DNA of 44,861 nucleotides from Eubacteriales bacterium (GCA_028702135.1 JAQVPJ010000019.1:1-44861), one strand, 5' to 3'. Positions 7,940 through 16,733 are shown, counted from the stretch's first letter. Made by a program: numbers and translations. The notes: generated by a model not told the origin, from the sequence alone.

Positions 7940-8026
7940 TACCCAAAATTTAAAGCGGTTGTTTATCTATTTTGCATAATTTATTGAAAGTGTAGTTTAG
8001 AATTACATTTTTTTAAGTATAATATA

Positions 8027-8764
8027 TTAAATTTTTGCCGTATCTTCAAGGGCTTTTATTTCCTCACCGGTGAGTGCACGATATTTACCGAGAGCCAATT
8101 TCCCGTCAAGAAATATTGGACCGAATGATACTCTTTGTAGTGCGGTGATTTTATTCTTTCTTGCATCGAGCATCCTTTTTATCTGATGAAACTTACCCTC
8201 GGTTATCGTCAGATAGCCGGTAAATTTATCCTCGCATATTTCAAGAAATGCAGTTTTCGTCAATGTTTTCTCACCGATGTCCACTCCTTCAAGAAACGCT
8301 TTAGCATCCTCGTCTGTCAAAGGGAATTTTGTTTTTATAGAATACTTCTTTTTAACATGCCTTTTGGGAGATAGTAAAAAATGAGCTGCCGTGCCGTTGT
8401 TTGTTATAATCAGCAAACCCGTCGTGTTTTTATCAAGCCTGCCGATAGTAAATAATTCATCCTTTTTATATTCATCTCCCAAAAGCTCAAAAACATTGGG
8501 ACTTTTAGGGTCGTCATTAGCGCAGACATAACCGGCGGGTTTGTTAAGCATCAAATAAACATTTTCGTTGTAAATGAGCTTTTTGCCGTCAAAACAGACT
8601 GTGCTTGTTGATGGAATTTTCAGCTCAGGGGAGCGGATTATTGACCCGTCAACTGTAATGCGACCAAATGAAACCGCTCTTTTCGCGTCCCTGCGGGAAA
8701 GAGCGGCTGCTTTTGAAAGCAACCTGTCAAGTCTTATAAATTCACCGTTATCTTTTTCGTCCAT
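8027..8764 (-). CDS. rsuA: 16S rRNA pseudouridine synthase, RsuA family
   Basis: A 245-residue enzyme that isomerises a uridine in small-subunit rRNA (U516 in E. coli RsuA). The N-terminal S4 RNA-binding domain (about 10-60; RLDRLLSKAAALSRRDA) is followed by the catalytic domain with Asp111 in GRLDKNTTGLLI and a KKYSI segment. Length is typical. The longest frame begins at a TTG that overlaps the GGAG ribosome site; the ATG at 8762-8764 six bases after GGAG is the better start. It lies 72 bp after the DUF4830 gene and is probably in the same transcript as that gene and the ABC-F gene. RsuA versus the RluB/E/F branches is a judgement from size and motif context. Confidence 0.88.
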   Translation of the reverse strand: MDEKDNGEFIRLDRLLSKAAALSRRDAKRAVSFGRITVDGSIIRSPELKIPSTSTVCFDGKKLIYNENVYLMLNKPAGYVCANDDPKSPNVFELLGDEYKKDELFTIGRLDKNTTGLLIITNNGTAAHFLLSPKRHVKKKYSIKTKFPLTDEDAKAFLEGVDIGEKTLTKTAFLEICEDKFTGYLTITEGKFHQIKRMLDARKNKITALQRVSFGPIFLDGKLALGKYRALTGEEIKALEDTAKI

Positions 8765-8836
8765 TTCTTTCTCCAAACCTATTAGGGTAAAAAGCTGAAT
8801 AAAGTATGTAAAAATACCGTTAATGATGTTTTTTTA

Positions 8837-9310
8837 TTACAAAGGCCTTTCGAACCCGTGCATAAAACCTTCTCCCTCTGCTGAACAGATATCACCGGCA
8901 ATAATCTTATTCTTATAGACTATTATTGTCGCAAGTACGGTTCCGTCATATCCGTAATTTGTAACTTCATATGTATATCTTGTCGCTTCCTTGCCTTGAT
9001 ACTTGTTAAGATTCAGCCCCTGTGCTTTTTGGATGTCGTTGTACTTCTTGTATACGGAATCAAATTCCTCCGGAATAGTAACCTCGGTGATATCAAGAGG
9101 CGTCTTATTAATTTCATATCCGAATTGCTCCAAGAATGACTGACGTTCCTCCTCCGTATTTATGCCATTATACTTTATTGTTACGGCGGCGACCTCTCCG
9201 ACAGCATCAAAATCGGGAATTACAGCCACGATTGTAACCAGTACCGCAACTGAGAGCAGTATTACAGCGAAAAACTTAATACTTGATGCTTTTAACGTAT
9301 AGACAAACAT
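8837..9310 (-). CDS. DUF4830-type membrane-anchored protein
   Basis: A 157-residue protein with one N-terminal membrane segment (about 9-32) and an extracytoplasmic domain. The outer domain has the pattern of DUF4830: an NTEEERQSFLEQFGYE helix, a VTIPEEFD strand, a YNDIQKAQG segment, a RYTYEVTNY segment and a conserved GDICS...GFMHGF end. The function of this clostridial family is not known to me. The frame is open from a TTG one codon earlier, but the ATG at 9308-9310 eight bases after AAAGGA is preferred. It is located between the ABC-F and RsuA genes, which does not predict a role. Confidence 0.75.
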   Translation of the reverse strand: MFVYTLKASSIKFFAVILLSVAVLVTIVAVIPDFDAVGEVAAVTIKYNGINTEEERQSFLEQFGYEINKTPLDITEVTIPEEFDSVYKKYNDIQKAQGLNLNKYQGKEATRYTYEVTNYGYDGTVLATIIVYKNKIIAGDICSAEGEGFMHGFERPL

Positions 9311-9415
9311 CAAATCATATCCTTTCGATAATTATTATGTTACATAATATTACCGAAAACCATTTTTTATTCTGCATATAAACATAATTTATTATATGCC
9401 GGGTATGTTGTTTTG

Positions 9416-11329
9416 TTATGAGTTTTGCTCTTTTTCCTCTTCAAGAGAAAGCAGTTCTTCATACAGGATATCCAAATCCGCATTTATGGCGGTTTCCTCT
9501 TCATAAAGCTCGCCAAGCAGTACAAAATCGGTCGCTGCTTCGCCGTTTTTCAACTCTTCGATTTCCTTAAGCCGCTGCTCTTTATCAGAAATTTCCTCTT
9601 CTAAATACGAGATCCTTGACAAAATAAAGCGCTTTCTGTTTTTGTCTTTTTTCGCTTCAAGATATGTGTATTTTCCGGAATTCACTGTAGGTTCAGGTTC
9701 GGCAAACATGGGAGCAGTCTGTTGGGTTTCTTCGATGTATGCATTGTAACCGCCCTTAAAAAGCATAAAACCTTTATCGCTCCGACCGGGCGCTATTTCT
9801 AAAATGCCGGTAGCGAGTGATGATATAAAATACCTGTCGTGTGAAACACATAATATTGTACCGTCATATTCATTGAGTGCAAACTCAAGCGTTTCTTTTG
9901 ACGGGATGTCAAGATGATTTGTAGGTTCGTCGAGAATTAACAGACTTACGCCGTTCAAAATCATTTTTGCAATGGAAAGCCGCGCTCTCTCACCGCCACT
10001 GAGCACTGATATTTTCTTAAATATGTCCTCACCGTAAAATCCAAACCTTGCAAGAATGCCACGTATTTCGGAGATGGTTTTTTCTCCATACGCCGACCAG
10101 AGTTCCTCAATGACTGTGTTTTGCAGCTCAAGAAGTTGTTGGTCCTGGTCATAATATCCGACACTCTGGTTATAGCCGAGCTCAAAGACGCCGCTGTCTT
10201 GTTTTTCTCTGTCTGTCAGAATTTTTACAAGCGTGCTTTTCCCGCAGCCATTGTTGCCGATAATAAATAGTCTGTCACCGTGATGCAGCTCAAACGAAAG
10301 GTTTTCAAAAAGCTTTTTTTGCGGAAAGCTTTTGCTCAGTCCCCTTACAGACAAAACCTCAAAGCTCCTGCTCGAAGCGGAAGCTAACGAAAAGTTTATT
10401 TTTTTCGGAGCCGGTTTTGGTTTTTCTATTTTTTCCATACGGTCGAGCATTTTCAAACGGCTCTCCGCAGCGATTATATTTCTTTCACGGTTCCATTTAC
10501 GCTGGTTTTCGATAAAAGCTTCGATGCGTTTTATCTCTTTTTGCTGAAGCTCATAATGCTTGAGCAAATCCTCTCGCAGCTTTTCCTTCTTTTGTCTGAA
10601 AACACTATAAGCACCGCTGTACATTACCGCTTTACCGTTTTCAATCTCAAGAGTATCTGTTGTTATGTTATCAAGAAAACAGCGGTCGTGAGACACTATT
10701 AAGAACGTCTTTTTAGACTGTTTTATAAAGCTCTCAAGCCACGAAACAGAATTTATATCAAGATGGTTCGTCGGTTCGTCCAACAGAATTATATCCGGCT
10801 CTTTTAAGAGCAGTACTGCAAGTAAAAGTCTTGTTTTCTGCCCGCCGCTAAGCATAAAAGCCGGCATATTCTGCATTTCTTCACTAAAGCCAAGTCCCAA
10901 AAGAAAAGAACGGGTCTTTGCTCTATATTCATAACCTCCGTTACAATGGTAACTCTCCGATGCCGTCGTGTACGCAGATATGATGCTTTCGTCGCCGGTA
11001 TCAAGCTTTTTTTGTAGTGATTCTATTTCAATTTCCAGTTCTAAAAGGGACGAAAAAGAGTCAAGTGCTGTATCAAAAACGCTTTTTTCAAGCTTTATTC
11101 CGTCGTTAAGTTGCTCTAAAAATCCCACGGTAGCACCCTTGCTTAAAAAGACTTTACCCTCCGTGGGATTTTCACAACCGTATATAATTTTAAACAACGA
11201 GGTTTTTCCTGCGCCATTTGCACCGATTATACCGACCTTTGCGCCCTCATTAACGGCAAATGTTATATCGCAGAGTACATCCTTCGTTCCATATGAGAGT
11301 GAAATGCCGTCACATATAATAATACTCAT
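9416..11329 (-). CDS. ABC-F family ATPase (ribosome-associated, Uup/YdiF-like)
   Basis: A 637-residue protein with two tandem ABC ATPase domains and no membrane segment, the hallmark of ABC-F factors that act on the ribosome (translation rescue or antibiotic protection). NBD1: Walker A at 36-43, LSGGQ at 159-163, LLDEPTNHLD at 181-190. Linker helices (P-site tRNA interaction region) run from about 240 to 310. NBD2: Walker A GNNGCGKS at 357-364, LSGGE at 442-446, LDEPTNHLD at 465-473. A charged coiled coil of about 70 residues forms the C-terminus, as in Uup/YdiF types. Sequence alone does not show whether it protects against a drug; a housekeeping role is likelier given the neighbours. It has a strong promoter at 11390-11418. 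Confidence 0.9.
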   Translation of the reverse strand: MSIIICDGISLSYGTKDVLCDITFAVNEGAKVGIIGANGAGKTSLFKIIYGCENPTEGKVFLSKGATVGFLEQLNDGIKLEKSVFDTALDSFSSLLELEIEIESLQKKLDTGDESIISAYTTASESYHCNGGYEYRAKTRSFLLGLGFSEEMQNMPAFMLSGGQKTRLLLAVLLLKEPDIILLDEPTNHLDINSVSWLESFIKQSKKTFLIVSHDRCFLDNITTDTLEIENGKAVMYSGAYSVFRQKKEKLREDLLKHYELQQKEIKRIEAFIENQRKWNRERNIIAAESRLKMLDRMEKIEKPKPAPKKINFSLASASSRSFEVLSVRGLSKSFPQKKLFENLSFELHHGDRLFIIGNNGCGKSTLVKILTDREKQDSGVFELGYNQSVGYYDQDQQLLELQNTVIEELWSAYGEKTISEIRGILARFGFYGEDIFKKISVLSGGERARLSIAKMILNGVSLLILDEPTNHLDIPSKETLEFALNEYDGTILCVSHDRYFISSLATGILEIAPGRSDKGFMLFKGGYNAYIEETQQTAPMFAEPEPTVNSGKYTYLEAKKDKNRKRFILSRISYLEEEISDKEQRLKEIEELKNGEAATDFVLLGELYEEETAINADLDILYEELLSLEEEKEQNS

Positions 11330-11389
11330 TTTGCTGTCTACTCCGAAAAACGTGAAGAATACTTAAAAATTAAATCATTTAGCATAACA

Positions 11390-11418
11390 ATTATAGCATA
11401 TGGTTATTTTTTTGTCAA
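11390..11418 (-). promoter_or_regulatory. consensus sigma-A promoter for the ABC-F operon
   Basis: Minus strand TTGACA (11413-11418), exactly 17 bases, then TATAAT (11390-11395); both hexamers are perfect. The remaining DNA up to the DUF378 terminator (11419-11551) shows only a short ACCGC/GCGGT pairing and no gene. Confidence 0.88.
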
Positions 11419-11551
11419 AGTATCCGGTTTAAATTTATAGGTCTTGGCACAATTGTATGCCTCTAACGGACGCTTTACAGATAGTATCGGTAAATTTGGT
11501 AAGAAACCGCAGAGTTTATGTAAAAAGCGGTAGAAATCAATTGTAAAAAAT

Positions 11552-11592
11552 AAAAAAACACCGGAAGCATTTCATTTGTTTCCGGCGTTTTT
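11552..11592 (-). terminator. intrinsic terminator after the DUF378 gene
   Basis: Arms 11557-11566 and 11580-11589 (CCGGAA/TTCCGG core, one wobble) are followed on the minus strand by a T-run complementary to 11552-11558. It lies just past the stop of the gene at 11596. Confidence 0.85.
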
Positions 11593-11595
11593 CAG

Positions 11596-11838
11596 TTAAT
11601 CCTCCAAGTCCACTGTGCTCCTGCTCCTGAATAAAAGACTTATACACCAGATTCCGCAAAGTGCAACGAGGGTATATATTATACGACTTACAACTGCTCC
11701 CTGTCCTCCAAATATCCATGCAATCACATCGAATCGGAAGAGTCCGATAGAACCCCAGTTGAGAGCGCCTATGATGACCAGGATCAATGATAATCTGTCA
11801 AGCATTGAGTTCACGGTAAGTTCAGCTCTGAACGCCAA
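11596..11838 (-). CDS. DUF378 small membrane protein (YuzA type)
   Basis: An 80-residue protein with two membrane helices and the DUF378 signature (LILVIIGALNWGSIGLF, then a FDVIAWIFGG segment). The function of this widespread family is unknown. The start is uncertain. TTG at 11836-11838 follows AAAGGAAG by five bases. An overlapping out-of-frame ATG at 11840-11842 opens only a six-codon frame, and an internal ATG at 11803-11805 fits the family's usual start but has no ribosome site. TTG is used here. It stands alone with its own terminator. Confidence 0.75.
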   Translation of the reverse strand: MAFRAELTVNSMLDRLSLILVIIGALNWGSIGLFRFDVIAWIFGGQGAVVSRIIYTLVALCGIWCISLLFRSRSTVDLED

Positions 11839-12047
11839 ACATACTTCCTTTCTCCCCGAAAATAAGAATCTATTTGGAACAATTCGGGGGATTGCTCCGT
11901 AAATTCACGGTACAATTTTACAAAAAAGACAATAATCTAAAGGATTTTGATTAATCCAAAGATATATAATACTAAGATGTTTTTTATTTTCTTAGCTGCT
12001 TTTGTCTCTTTTGCTATTATTTTATGCAAATTGCTTTCAAATATTCA

Positions 12048-12076
12048 TTGACAAAAGAATGCAATAATTGTAACAT
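12048..12076 (+). promoter_or_regulatory. sigma-A promoter for trmB
   Basis: TTGACA (12048-12053), 17 bases, TAACAT (12071-12076), 43 bases before the ATG. The upstream stretch 11843-12047 is AT-rich, with only a short GGATT/AATCC pairing near 11950 and no other feature I can support. Confidence 0.65.
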
Positions 12077-12118
12077 AATAAGCGAAAAAATAAATTAAAC
12101 AAGGAAAACATATTTATT

Positions 12119-12775
12119 ATGAGAATGCGTCCCAAAAAAAACAGAGAATCAAGACTTGAGAAGGTATCATATTTATTTGCAAAAACCGATGAAGAGGGAA
12201 AGCTGGATATCTCTTCCACTTTTTCAGAAAATCAAAAAGAAAAGCTTTATATTGAAATCGGATGCGGAAAGGGCGCTTTTGTTACCGAGCTTTCAAAACG
12301 TAATCCCGGAGTAAATATAGTCGCTATCGAGCGTGTTTCAGATGTTTTGATGATGGCGATGGAAAAAGCGGACCGTGAAGGTTGTGTAAATATCGCTTTT
12401 TTGAATGAGAATGCAGACAAAATCGATATTATTCTGCCCGAAAAATCGGTGGATAAACTGTATCTTAACTTTTCCGACCCGTGGCCTCGCAAAAAGAACG
12501 CGAAACGCCGCCTGACAAGTCCTATGTTCCTCGAAAGATACAAAAGGATTTTAAAAGACGGCGCAAGGATTTATTTTAAAACGGATAATACCGATTTGTT
12601 TGAATATACGCTCGAAACGCTGAATGCCGCGGGTTTTATTTGTGAAAACATTACAAATGATTTACATGCGAGCCTGATGAACGAAACCAATATAGAAACG
12701 GAGTACGAACGCAGTTTTTCCGCTTTGGGTTATAAAATCAACTATCTTGAGGCTTTTTTGAATTGCCATATTTAG
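12119..12775 (+). CDS. trmB: tRNA (guanine-N7)-methyltransferase
   Basis: A 218-residue SAM-dependent enzyme that makes m7G46 in the variable loop of tRNAs. Seen: start MRMRPKKNRESR, SAM-binding IEIGCGKGAF at 45-54, IERVSDVL (acidic ribose contact) at about 70-77, and the diagnostic DPWPRKKNAKRRL at 120-132. Full length for the Gram-positive form. The ribosome site AAGGAAA is 13 bases away, which is somewhat long. Its 3' end overlaps the convergent MurE-type gene by 38 bases. The identification is secure. Confidence 0.95.
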   Translation: MRMRPKKNRESRLEKVSYLFAKTDEEGKLDISSTFSENQKEKLYIEIGCGKGAFVTELSKRNPGVNIVAIERVSDVLMMAMEKADREGCVNIAFLNENADKIDIILPEKSVDKLYLNFSDPWPRKKNAKRRLTSPMFLERYKRILKDGARIYFKTDNTDLFEYTLETLNAAGFICENITNDLHASLMNETNIETEYERSFSALGYKINYLEAFLNCHI

Positions 12776-14246
12776 ATTTGACATAATCAAGGACTATTTG
12801 CCTCTCGGAGAAGGGATATTTTACTCCTTCTCTTTCCTCGTAATCCTCGTCACCCTTACCGATAAGAAGAATTACATCACCCTTTTTCGCTATATCGATA
12901 GCATGCTCGATCGCTTTTTTTCTGTCATAGATTATTACATGCTCGTTTGTTGTTTTGTTTATGCCGATAAGGATATCGGCGACTATATCCTCGATTCTTT
13001 CATAACGCGAGTTATCGGAGGTTACAACAGATATATCCGAATTCCTGCCTATTATCTCACCCATCGAATATCTGCGCAGCTTGGAGCGGTTTCCGCCGCA
13101 TCCGAAAACCGATATAATTCGTTTTGGATTGTATTGCTTTATAGTTTCAAAAAGGTTCTGTACGCTGAGCTCGTTGTGAGCAAAATCTATAATAACCGTA
13201 AAATCGGTGTTTGTCGGGACAAGTTCCATTCTTCCGCGTACAAAAGTGTTTTTTAGTCCCTCCTTAATAGCCGGGTAGGGTACTCCTAACTTTCTGGCGA
13301 CTGCGATTGCCGAAATGGCGTTGTAAATCGTGAAAAATCCCGGAATGTTAAGCTCTATTCGGTTTTTTATCTCCTCGAACGAGTTTCTTTCAATGCTTGT
13401 GAACTCGGTTTTTAAGCAATTATCTCCGCTTGTGAATGCAGGATTGACAGCATTGAAATCAGCTTTGTTTGTAATTGCAAAGGTTGTTATGGGGCAATGC
13501 GATCCCTCCGTAATGCTCAGAAAATGCTCGCTGTCCTTGTTTACAAATCCTAATTTACATTGCTTGAAGAGCGTTTTTTTGCAGCGGATATAATCGTCAA
13601 AGTCCTTATGCTCGTAAAGGCTAATATGATCCGGCGATATATTTGTAAATACCCCTACATCAAAATCTATACCGTATGTACGGTCGAGCATAAAGCCCTG
13701 CGAGGAGGCTTCCATAATCATAATATCACAACCGGAATCTGCCATATCACGAAAATATCTGTGCAAATCATAGGAATCGGGTGTTGACATGGTGGTTTTT
13801 ATTTCAGTACCTTTGTATGAAACGCCCAAGGTGCCGATAATACCGACTTTTTTACCATGTGCATTAAATATTGACTTAAGCATATAGCTCGTACTCGTCT
13901 TGCCTTTTGTTCCGGTTATAGCTATCGTGAACAGTTCTTTTGCGGGGTTTCCGAAAAAATTTGCGGACGCAATCGCCATGAATTTTCTTGTACTTTTAAC
14001 AAGAATAACAGATGCATCCTTGGGGAGTATGATTTCCTTTTCAACAGCAAAGATGCGTACACCTTTGTCATATGCTGATTTTGCATAATTGTGACCGTCA
14101 AACTGGTAGCCGGAGATACAAACAAAAATAGTACCGGGGGCTTCTTTTCCTTGTCTTGTGTCATAAACTATATCAGAGATTTCGGTATCCGGTGAATAAC
14201 TGCCGTCAAGAATCTCGATACCTGAGAGAATATCAGCAAGCTTCAT
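12738..14246 (-). CDS. murE: MurE-type UDP-N-acetylmuramyl-tripeptide ligase (possibly a paralog)
   Basis: A 502-residue Mur ligase with the three usual domains that adds the third peptide residue to UDP-MurNAc-L-Ala-D-Glu. ATP loop GTKGKTST at 112-119, SSQGFMLDR at 181-189, FGCGGNRSK at 381-389. The residue-3 specificity motif is DNSR (411-414) instead of DNPR; the Arg contacting meso-DAP is kept, so DAP is plausible. Other variations: DFAHNE where many MurE have DYAHTP, and GKGDE where GKGHE is usual. It is not in a division/cell-wall cluster, so it may be the stand-alone clostridial MurE-like paralog rather than the only MurE. It overlaps trmB tail to tail and has its own promoter. Confidence 0.85.
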   Translation of the reverse strand: MKLADILSGIEILDGSYSPDTEISDIVYDTRQGKEAPGTIFVCISGYQFDGHNYAKSAYDKGVRIFAVEKEIILPKDASVILVKSTRKFMAIASANFFGNPAKELFTIAITGTKGKTSTSYMLKSIFNAHGKKVGIIGTLGVSYKGTEIKTTMSTPDSYDLHRYFRDMADSGCDIMIMEASSQGFMLDRTYGIDFDVGVFTNISPDHISLYEHKDFDDYIRCKKTLFKQCKLGFVNKDSEHFLSITEGSHCPITTFAITNKADFNAVNPAFTSGDNCLKTEFTSIERNSFEEIKNRIELNIPGFFTIYNAISAIAVARKLGVPYPAIKEGLKNTFVRGRMELVPTNTDFTVIIDFAHNELSVQNLFETIKQYNPKRIISVFGCGGNRSKLRRYSMGEIIGRNSDISVVTSDNSRYERIEDIVADILIGINKTTNEHVIIYDRKKAIEHAIDIAKKGDVILLIGKGDEDYEEREGVKYPFSERQIVLDYVKSKYGNSKKPQDS

Positions 14247-14325
14247 AAAACGCTCCTTTGCAATAAGCCGAAAAAACGTCTGATCGTGAATCAGTGATTA
14301 ATTGAAAAGCGAATCCTATAAGAAT

Positions 14326-14353
14326 ATTATAGCGAAAAGAATAAATATTGCAA
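14326..14353 (-). promoter_or_regulatory. sigma-A promoter for the MurE-type gene
   Basis: Minus strand TTGCAA (14348-14353), 16-base spacer, TATAAT (14326-14331), 80 bases before the ATG. Confidence 0.7.
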
Positions 14354-14393
14354 CAAGGTAATTGTGTTTTTTTATATTTTTTACAAAAACCTA

Positions 14394-14428
14394 TTCACAT
14401 TTCAACAATTTTATGATAGTATTATAAA
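14394..14428 (+). promoter_or_regulatory. probable promoter for the yfbR-type gene
   Basis: TTCACA (14394-14399), 17 bases, then TAGTAT (14417-14422) preceded by TG (extended -10). An overlapping alternative is TTCAAC-16-TATAAA. It is divergent from the murE promoter, with about 40 bp between them. Confidence 0.45.
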
Positions 14429-14447
14429 ATAAGGGATGGTGTAAAGT

Positions 14448-15026
14448 ATGTCGAACGCTTTTTTCGCAATGATATTCAGGATGAAATACATAAGGCGTTG
14501 GGGCATAATGCATGCTGTCGTGCCGGAAAACTTATCCACACACTCTATGGAAGTTGCTGTAATTTCACACGCACTCGCTATTATCGGCAACACCTATTTC
14601 GGAAAAAGTTACGATTGTGACAAAATTACTGTAAAAGCAATTTACCACGATTTACCCGAGACGCTTACCGGAGATACTCCCACACCCGTAAAATATTTCA
14701 GCAATGAGACAAAATCCGCATATGAAAAGGTAGAAAAAGCCGCTTTAAGGAAGTTTATGAAATCTCTTCCGAAAGAGCTTTTGCCGACTTATGAGTCTAT
14801 GTTCGATTATACACCGGATGAAAAGAGGCTCATAAAAGCAGCAGACAAAATATGTGCTTATCTCAAGTGCGAAGAGGAGAAGCGTAACGGTAACAACGAG
14901 TTTTCCGTTGCGCGGGAAACGTTACAGAAAAGCATCGCAGCTTTAAACTGCGAGGAAGCAGATTATTTTTTAAAGGAATTTTCAGCAGGTTTCGGTATGC
15001 CGATAGACACGCTATTAGAGGAATAA
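14448..15026 (+). CDS. yfbR: HD-domain 5'-deoxynucleotidase, YfbR type
   Basis: A 192-residue metal-dependent phosphohydrolase that removes phosphate from deoxynucleoside 5'-monophosphates (activity of E. coli YfbR), a nucleotide-pool salvage step. The HD-fold ligands are visible: His32 (STHSMEVA), His67-Asp68 (YHDLPETLTGD), Glu71 and Asp133 (KAADKICAYLKC). The family segment LTGDTPTPVKYF is fully present. Length matches. The ATG follows GGGATGG at a long spacing. It ends 42 bases before the sugar isomerase gene, so co-transcription with that operon is possible though functionally unexplained. Confidence 0.9.
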   Translation: MSNAFFAMIFRMKYIRRWGIMHAVVPENLSTHSMEVAVISHALAIIGNTYFGKSYDCDKITVKAIYHDLPETLTGDTPTPVKYFSNETKSAYEKVEKAALRKFMKSLPKELLPTYESMFDYTPDEKRLIKAADKICAYLKCEEEKRNGNNEFSVARETLQKSIAALNCEEADYFLKEFSAGFGMPIDTLLEE

Positions 15027-15068
15027 AAAGATTAGAGTATTTATAAAACATAAAAAGGAGTTATTTTA

Positions 15069-15860
15069 ATGAAAATCGGTTTAATTTCAGATTCGTTCAA
15101 ACTCGGTTTTACAGAGAGCATCAAGGCGGCTGCCGAGCTTGGTGTAAGCGGAGTTCAGAAGTACATGACCGGTGGTGAGTTTTCCGCAGAAAACATGACA
15201 AGGTCAAAAATCAACGAGATCAAGGACATAATGAACTCTAACGGACTTGTTTTTTCTGCAATTTGCGGAGATTTCGGGATTGATTTCGATAATCCGACAG
15301 TGGTAGACAGATCAAAAAGGGTTCTCGACGCGGCAAAGGAATTGAACTGCCATATAGTTACAACACATATTGGCCATCTTTATGAAACTGAAGATGCACG
15401 AATGGAGCAAATCAGAAAAAATGCGGGTGAACTTGCCGCTTATGCGGACAATCTCGGTTCTTATTTTGCCGCTGAGACCGGTACTGAGAAAGCTCCGGTC
15501 ATGAGAGCTTTTCTCGATTCACTCGGCGCTAAAGGACTCCGCGTAAATTATGATCCCGCAAACCTTGTTATGGTTGCAGATGATGATCCCGTTCAGGGCG
15601 TTTACGTTTTAAGAGAATACATTATTCATACACATGCGAAGGATGGTATCAGAAAGGGCGAGAACTTATGGCAGGAGGTTCCTCTTGGTAAGGGCAGCGT
15701 TGATTTTGATAAATATCTTGCTGCTCTGAATGATATCGGCTATAAAGGATATCTTACCATTGAACGTGAGGTTGGAGATAATCCCGCAGCAGATATTAAA
15801 ATGGCTGTAGAATTTCTTAAAGAAAAGCTCTTGGCACACAATATATCACTTGAAAAATAA
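15069..15860 (+). CDS. TIM-barrel sugar isomerase/epimerase (xylose isomerase-like fold)
   Basis: A 263-residue protein of the AP-endonuclease-2/xylose-isomerase-like superfamily, expected to isomerise or epimerise a sugar or sugar acid using a divalent metal. Candidate ligands in the usual order: Glu136 (AAETGT), Asp162 (NYDPANL), His189 (HTHAKDG) and Glu232 or Glu234 (TIEREVG). The ribosome site AAGGAG lies eight bases before ATG. It is followed after 12-15 bases by a mannonate/fructuronate-type reductase and then a solute-binding lipoprotein, so a uronate or related sugar-acid pathway is inferred. The exact substrate is not readable from sequence. Confidence 0.85.
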   Translation: MKIGLISDSFKLGFTESIKAAAELGVSGVQKYMTGGEFSAENMTRSKINEIKDIMNSNGLVFSAICGDFGIDFDNPTVVDRSKRVLDAAKELNCHIVTTHIGHLYETEDARMEQIRKNAGELAAYADNLGSYFAAETGTEKAPVMRAFLDSLGAKGLRVNYDPANLVMVADDDPVQGVYVLREYIIHTHAKDGIRKGENLWQEVPLGKGSVDFDKYLAALNDIGYKGYLTIEREVGDNPAADIKMAVEFLKEKLLAHNISLEK

Positions 15861-15875
15861 AGACGGGAGAGAATG

Positions 15876-16733
15876 ATGTCTTTACCTTTTAAAATTGATT
15901 TAAGCGGAAAAAATATTGTTGTAACAGGCGGAGGCGGTGTTCTCTGTTCTGGCTTTTGTGTTGCACTTGCTGAATGCGGCGCGAATATTGCCGTGCTTGA
16001 TTTAAAGCTGGAGAGCGCCAACGCGGTAGCAAAAGAAATAAATTCAAACGGAGGTAATGCGATAGGTGTTTCTGCGAATGTATTAAGCAAGGAGAGTCTT
16101 TTAGAGGCGAAAAAGATTGTTTTAAGCAGATTTGGTGGCATAGATATTCTTATAAATGGCGCAGGAGGCAACAGTCCGAAAGCGACTACGACAAAGGAGT
16201 ATTTGTGTCAGGAGGATCTCGATAACGGTGTAAAGGATGTTACTACATTTTTTGACCTTGACTCGTCAGGTGTGGAATTCGTTTTTAATCTAAATTTTTT
16301 GGGTACTTTACTACCCACACAGGTATTTGCCAGCGAAATGTGCGGCAGGGAAGGTGCTTGTATTATAAATATCTCCTCGATGAACGCATACAGACCGCTG
16401 ACAAAAATACCGGCTTATTCAGCTGCAAAAAGTGCGGTTTCTAACTTTACAATGTGGCTTGCAGTCCACTTTTCGAAGGTGAATGTACGAGTAAACGCCA
16501 TCGCTCCCGGCTTTTTTGTAACCGCACAGAATAAAGGACTTTTATTTGGCGATGACGGTACACCGACCGAAAGGACGGGTAAAATACTTGCGGCTACTCC
16601 GATGAACCGCTTCGGAGAACCGGACGAGCTCATCGGAACGCTGCTGTACCTTTGTGACAGTAAAGCATCCGGTTTTGTCAATGGTGTTATTATACCGGTA
16701 GACGGCGGTTTTTCCGCTTATTCCGGTGTGTAA
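15876..16733 (+). CDS. SDR-family D-mannonate/fructuronate oxidoreductase-like enzyme
   Basis: A 285-residue NAD(P)-dependent short-chain dehydrogenase. Cofactor loop VTGGGGVL, INGAGGN after strand 4, and the active site Ser (NISSMNAY), Tyr181 and Lys185 (PAYSAAKSAVSNFT). The pattern NGAGGNSPKATT, the extended insert DLDSSGVEFVFNLNFLGTLLPTQ (read in two parts) and the end DGGFSAYSGV match the SDR-type mannonate oxidoreductases of the Bacillus YjmF/UxuB kind, which interconvert fructuronate and mannonate. Two ATG codons are adjacent; the second (15876) has the better spacing (six) from GGAG. It lies between the isomerase and the solute-binding protein in one operon. The substrate remains an inference. 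Confidence 0.85.
   Translation: MSLPFKIDLSGKNIVVTGGGGVLCSGFCVALAECGANIAVLDLKLESANAVAKEINSNGGNAIGVSANVLSKESLLEAKKIVLSRFGGIDILINGAGGNSPKATTTKEYLCQEDLDNGVKDVTTFFDLDSSGVEFVFNLNFLGTLLPTQVFASEMCGREGACIINISSMNAYRPLTKIPAYSAAKSAVSNFTMWLAVHFSKVNVRVNAIAPGFFVTAQNKGLLFGDDGTPTERTGKILAATPMNRFGEPDELIGTLLYLCDSKASGFVNGVIIPVDGGFSAYSGV

Noticed and set aside
9334-9348. ATTATG-TTA-CATAAT palindrome before the DUF4830 gene
   Set aside because: Short and AT-rich; expected by chance in such DNA, and not aligned with a convincing promoter.
10968-11366. 132-aa plus-strand frame opposite the ABC-F gene
   Set aside because: Lies antisense to a clear ABC-F domain, has Ser/Phe-rich shadow composition, no ribosome site and no family pattern.
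12798-13256. 152-aa plus-strand frame after trmB
   Set aside because: Antisense shadow of the MurE-type gene; the hydrophobic, Tyr-rich translation is typical of reverse reading of AT-rich coding DNA.
15740-16171. 143-aa minus-strand frame
   Set aside because: Antisense to the isomerase and SDR genes, both of which have intact motifs; Pro/Ser-rich shadow.
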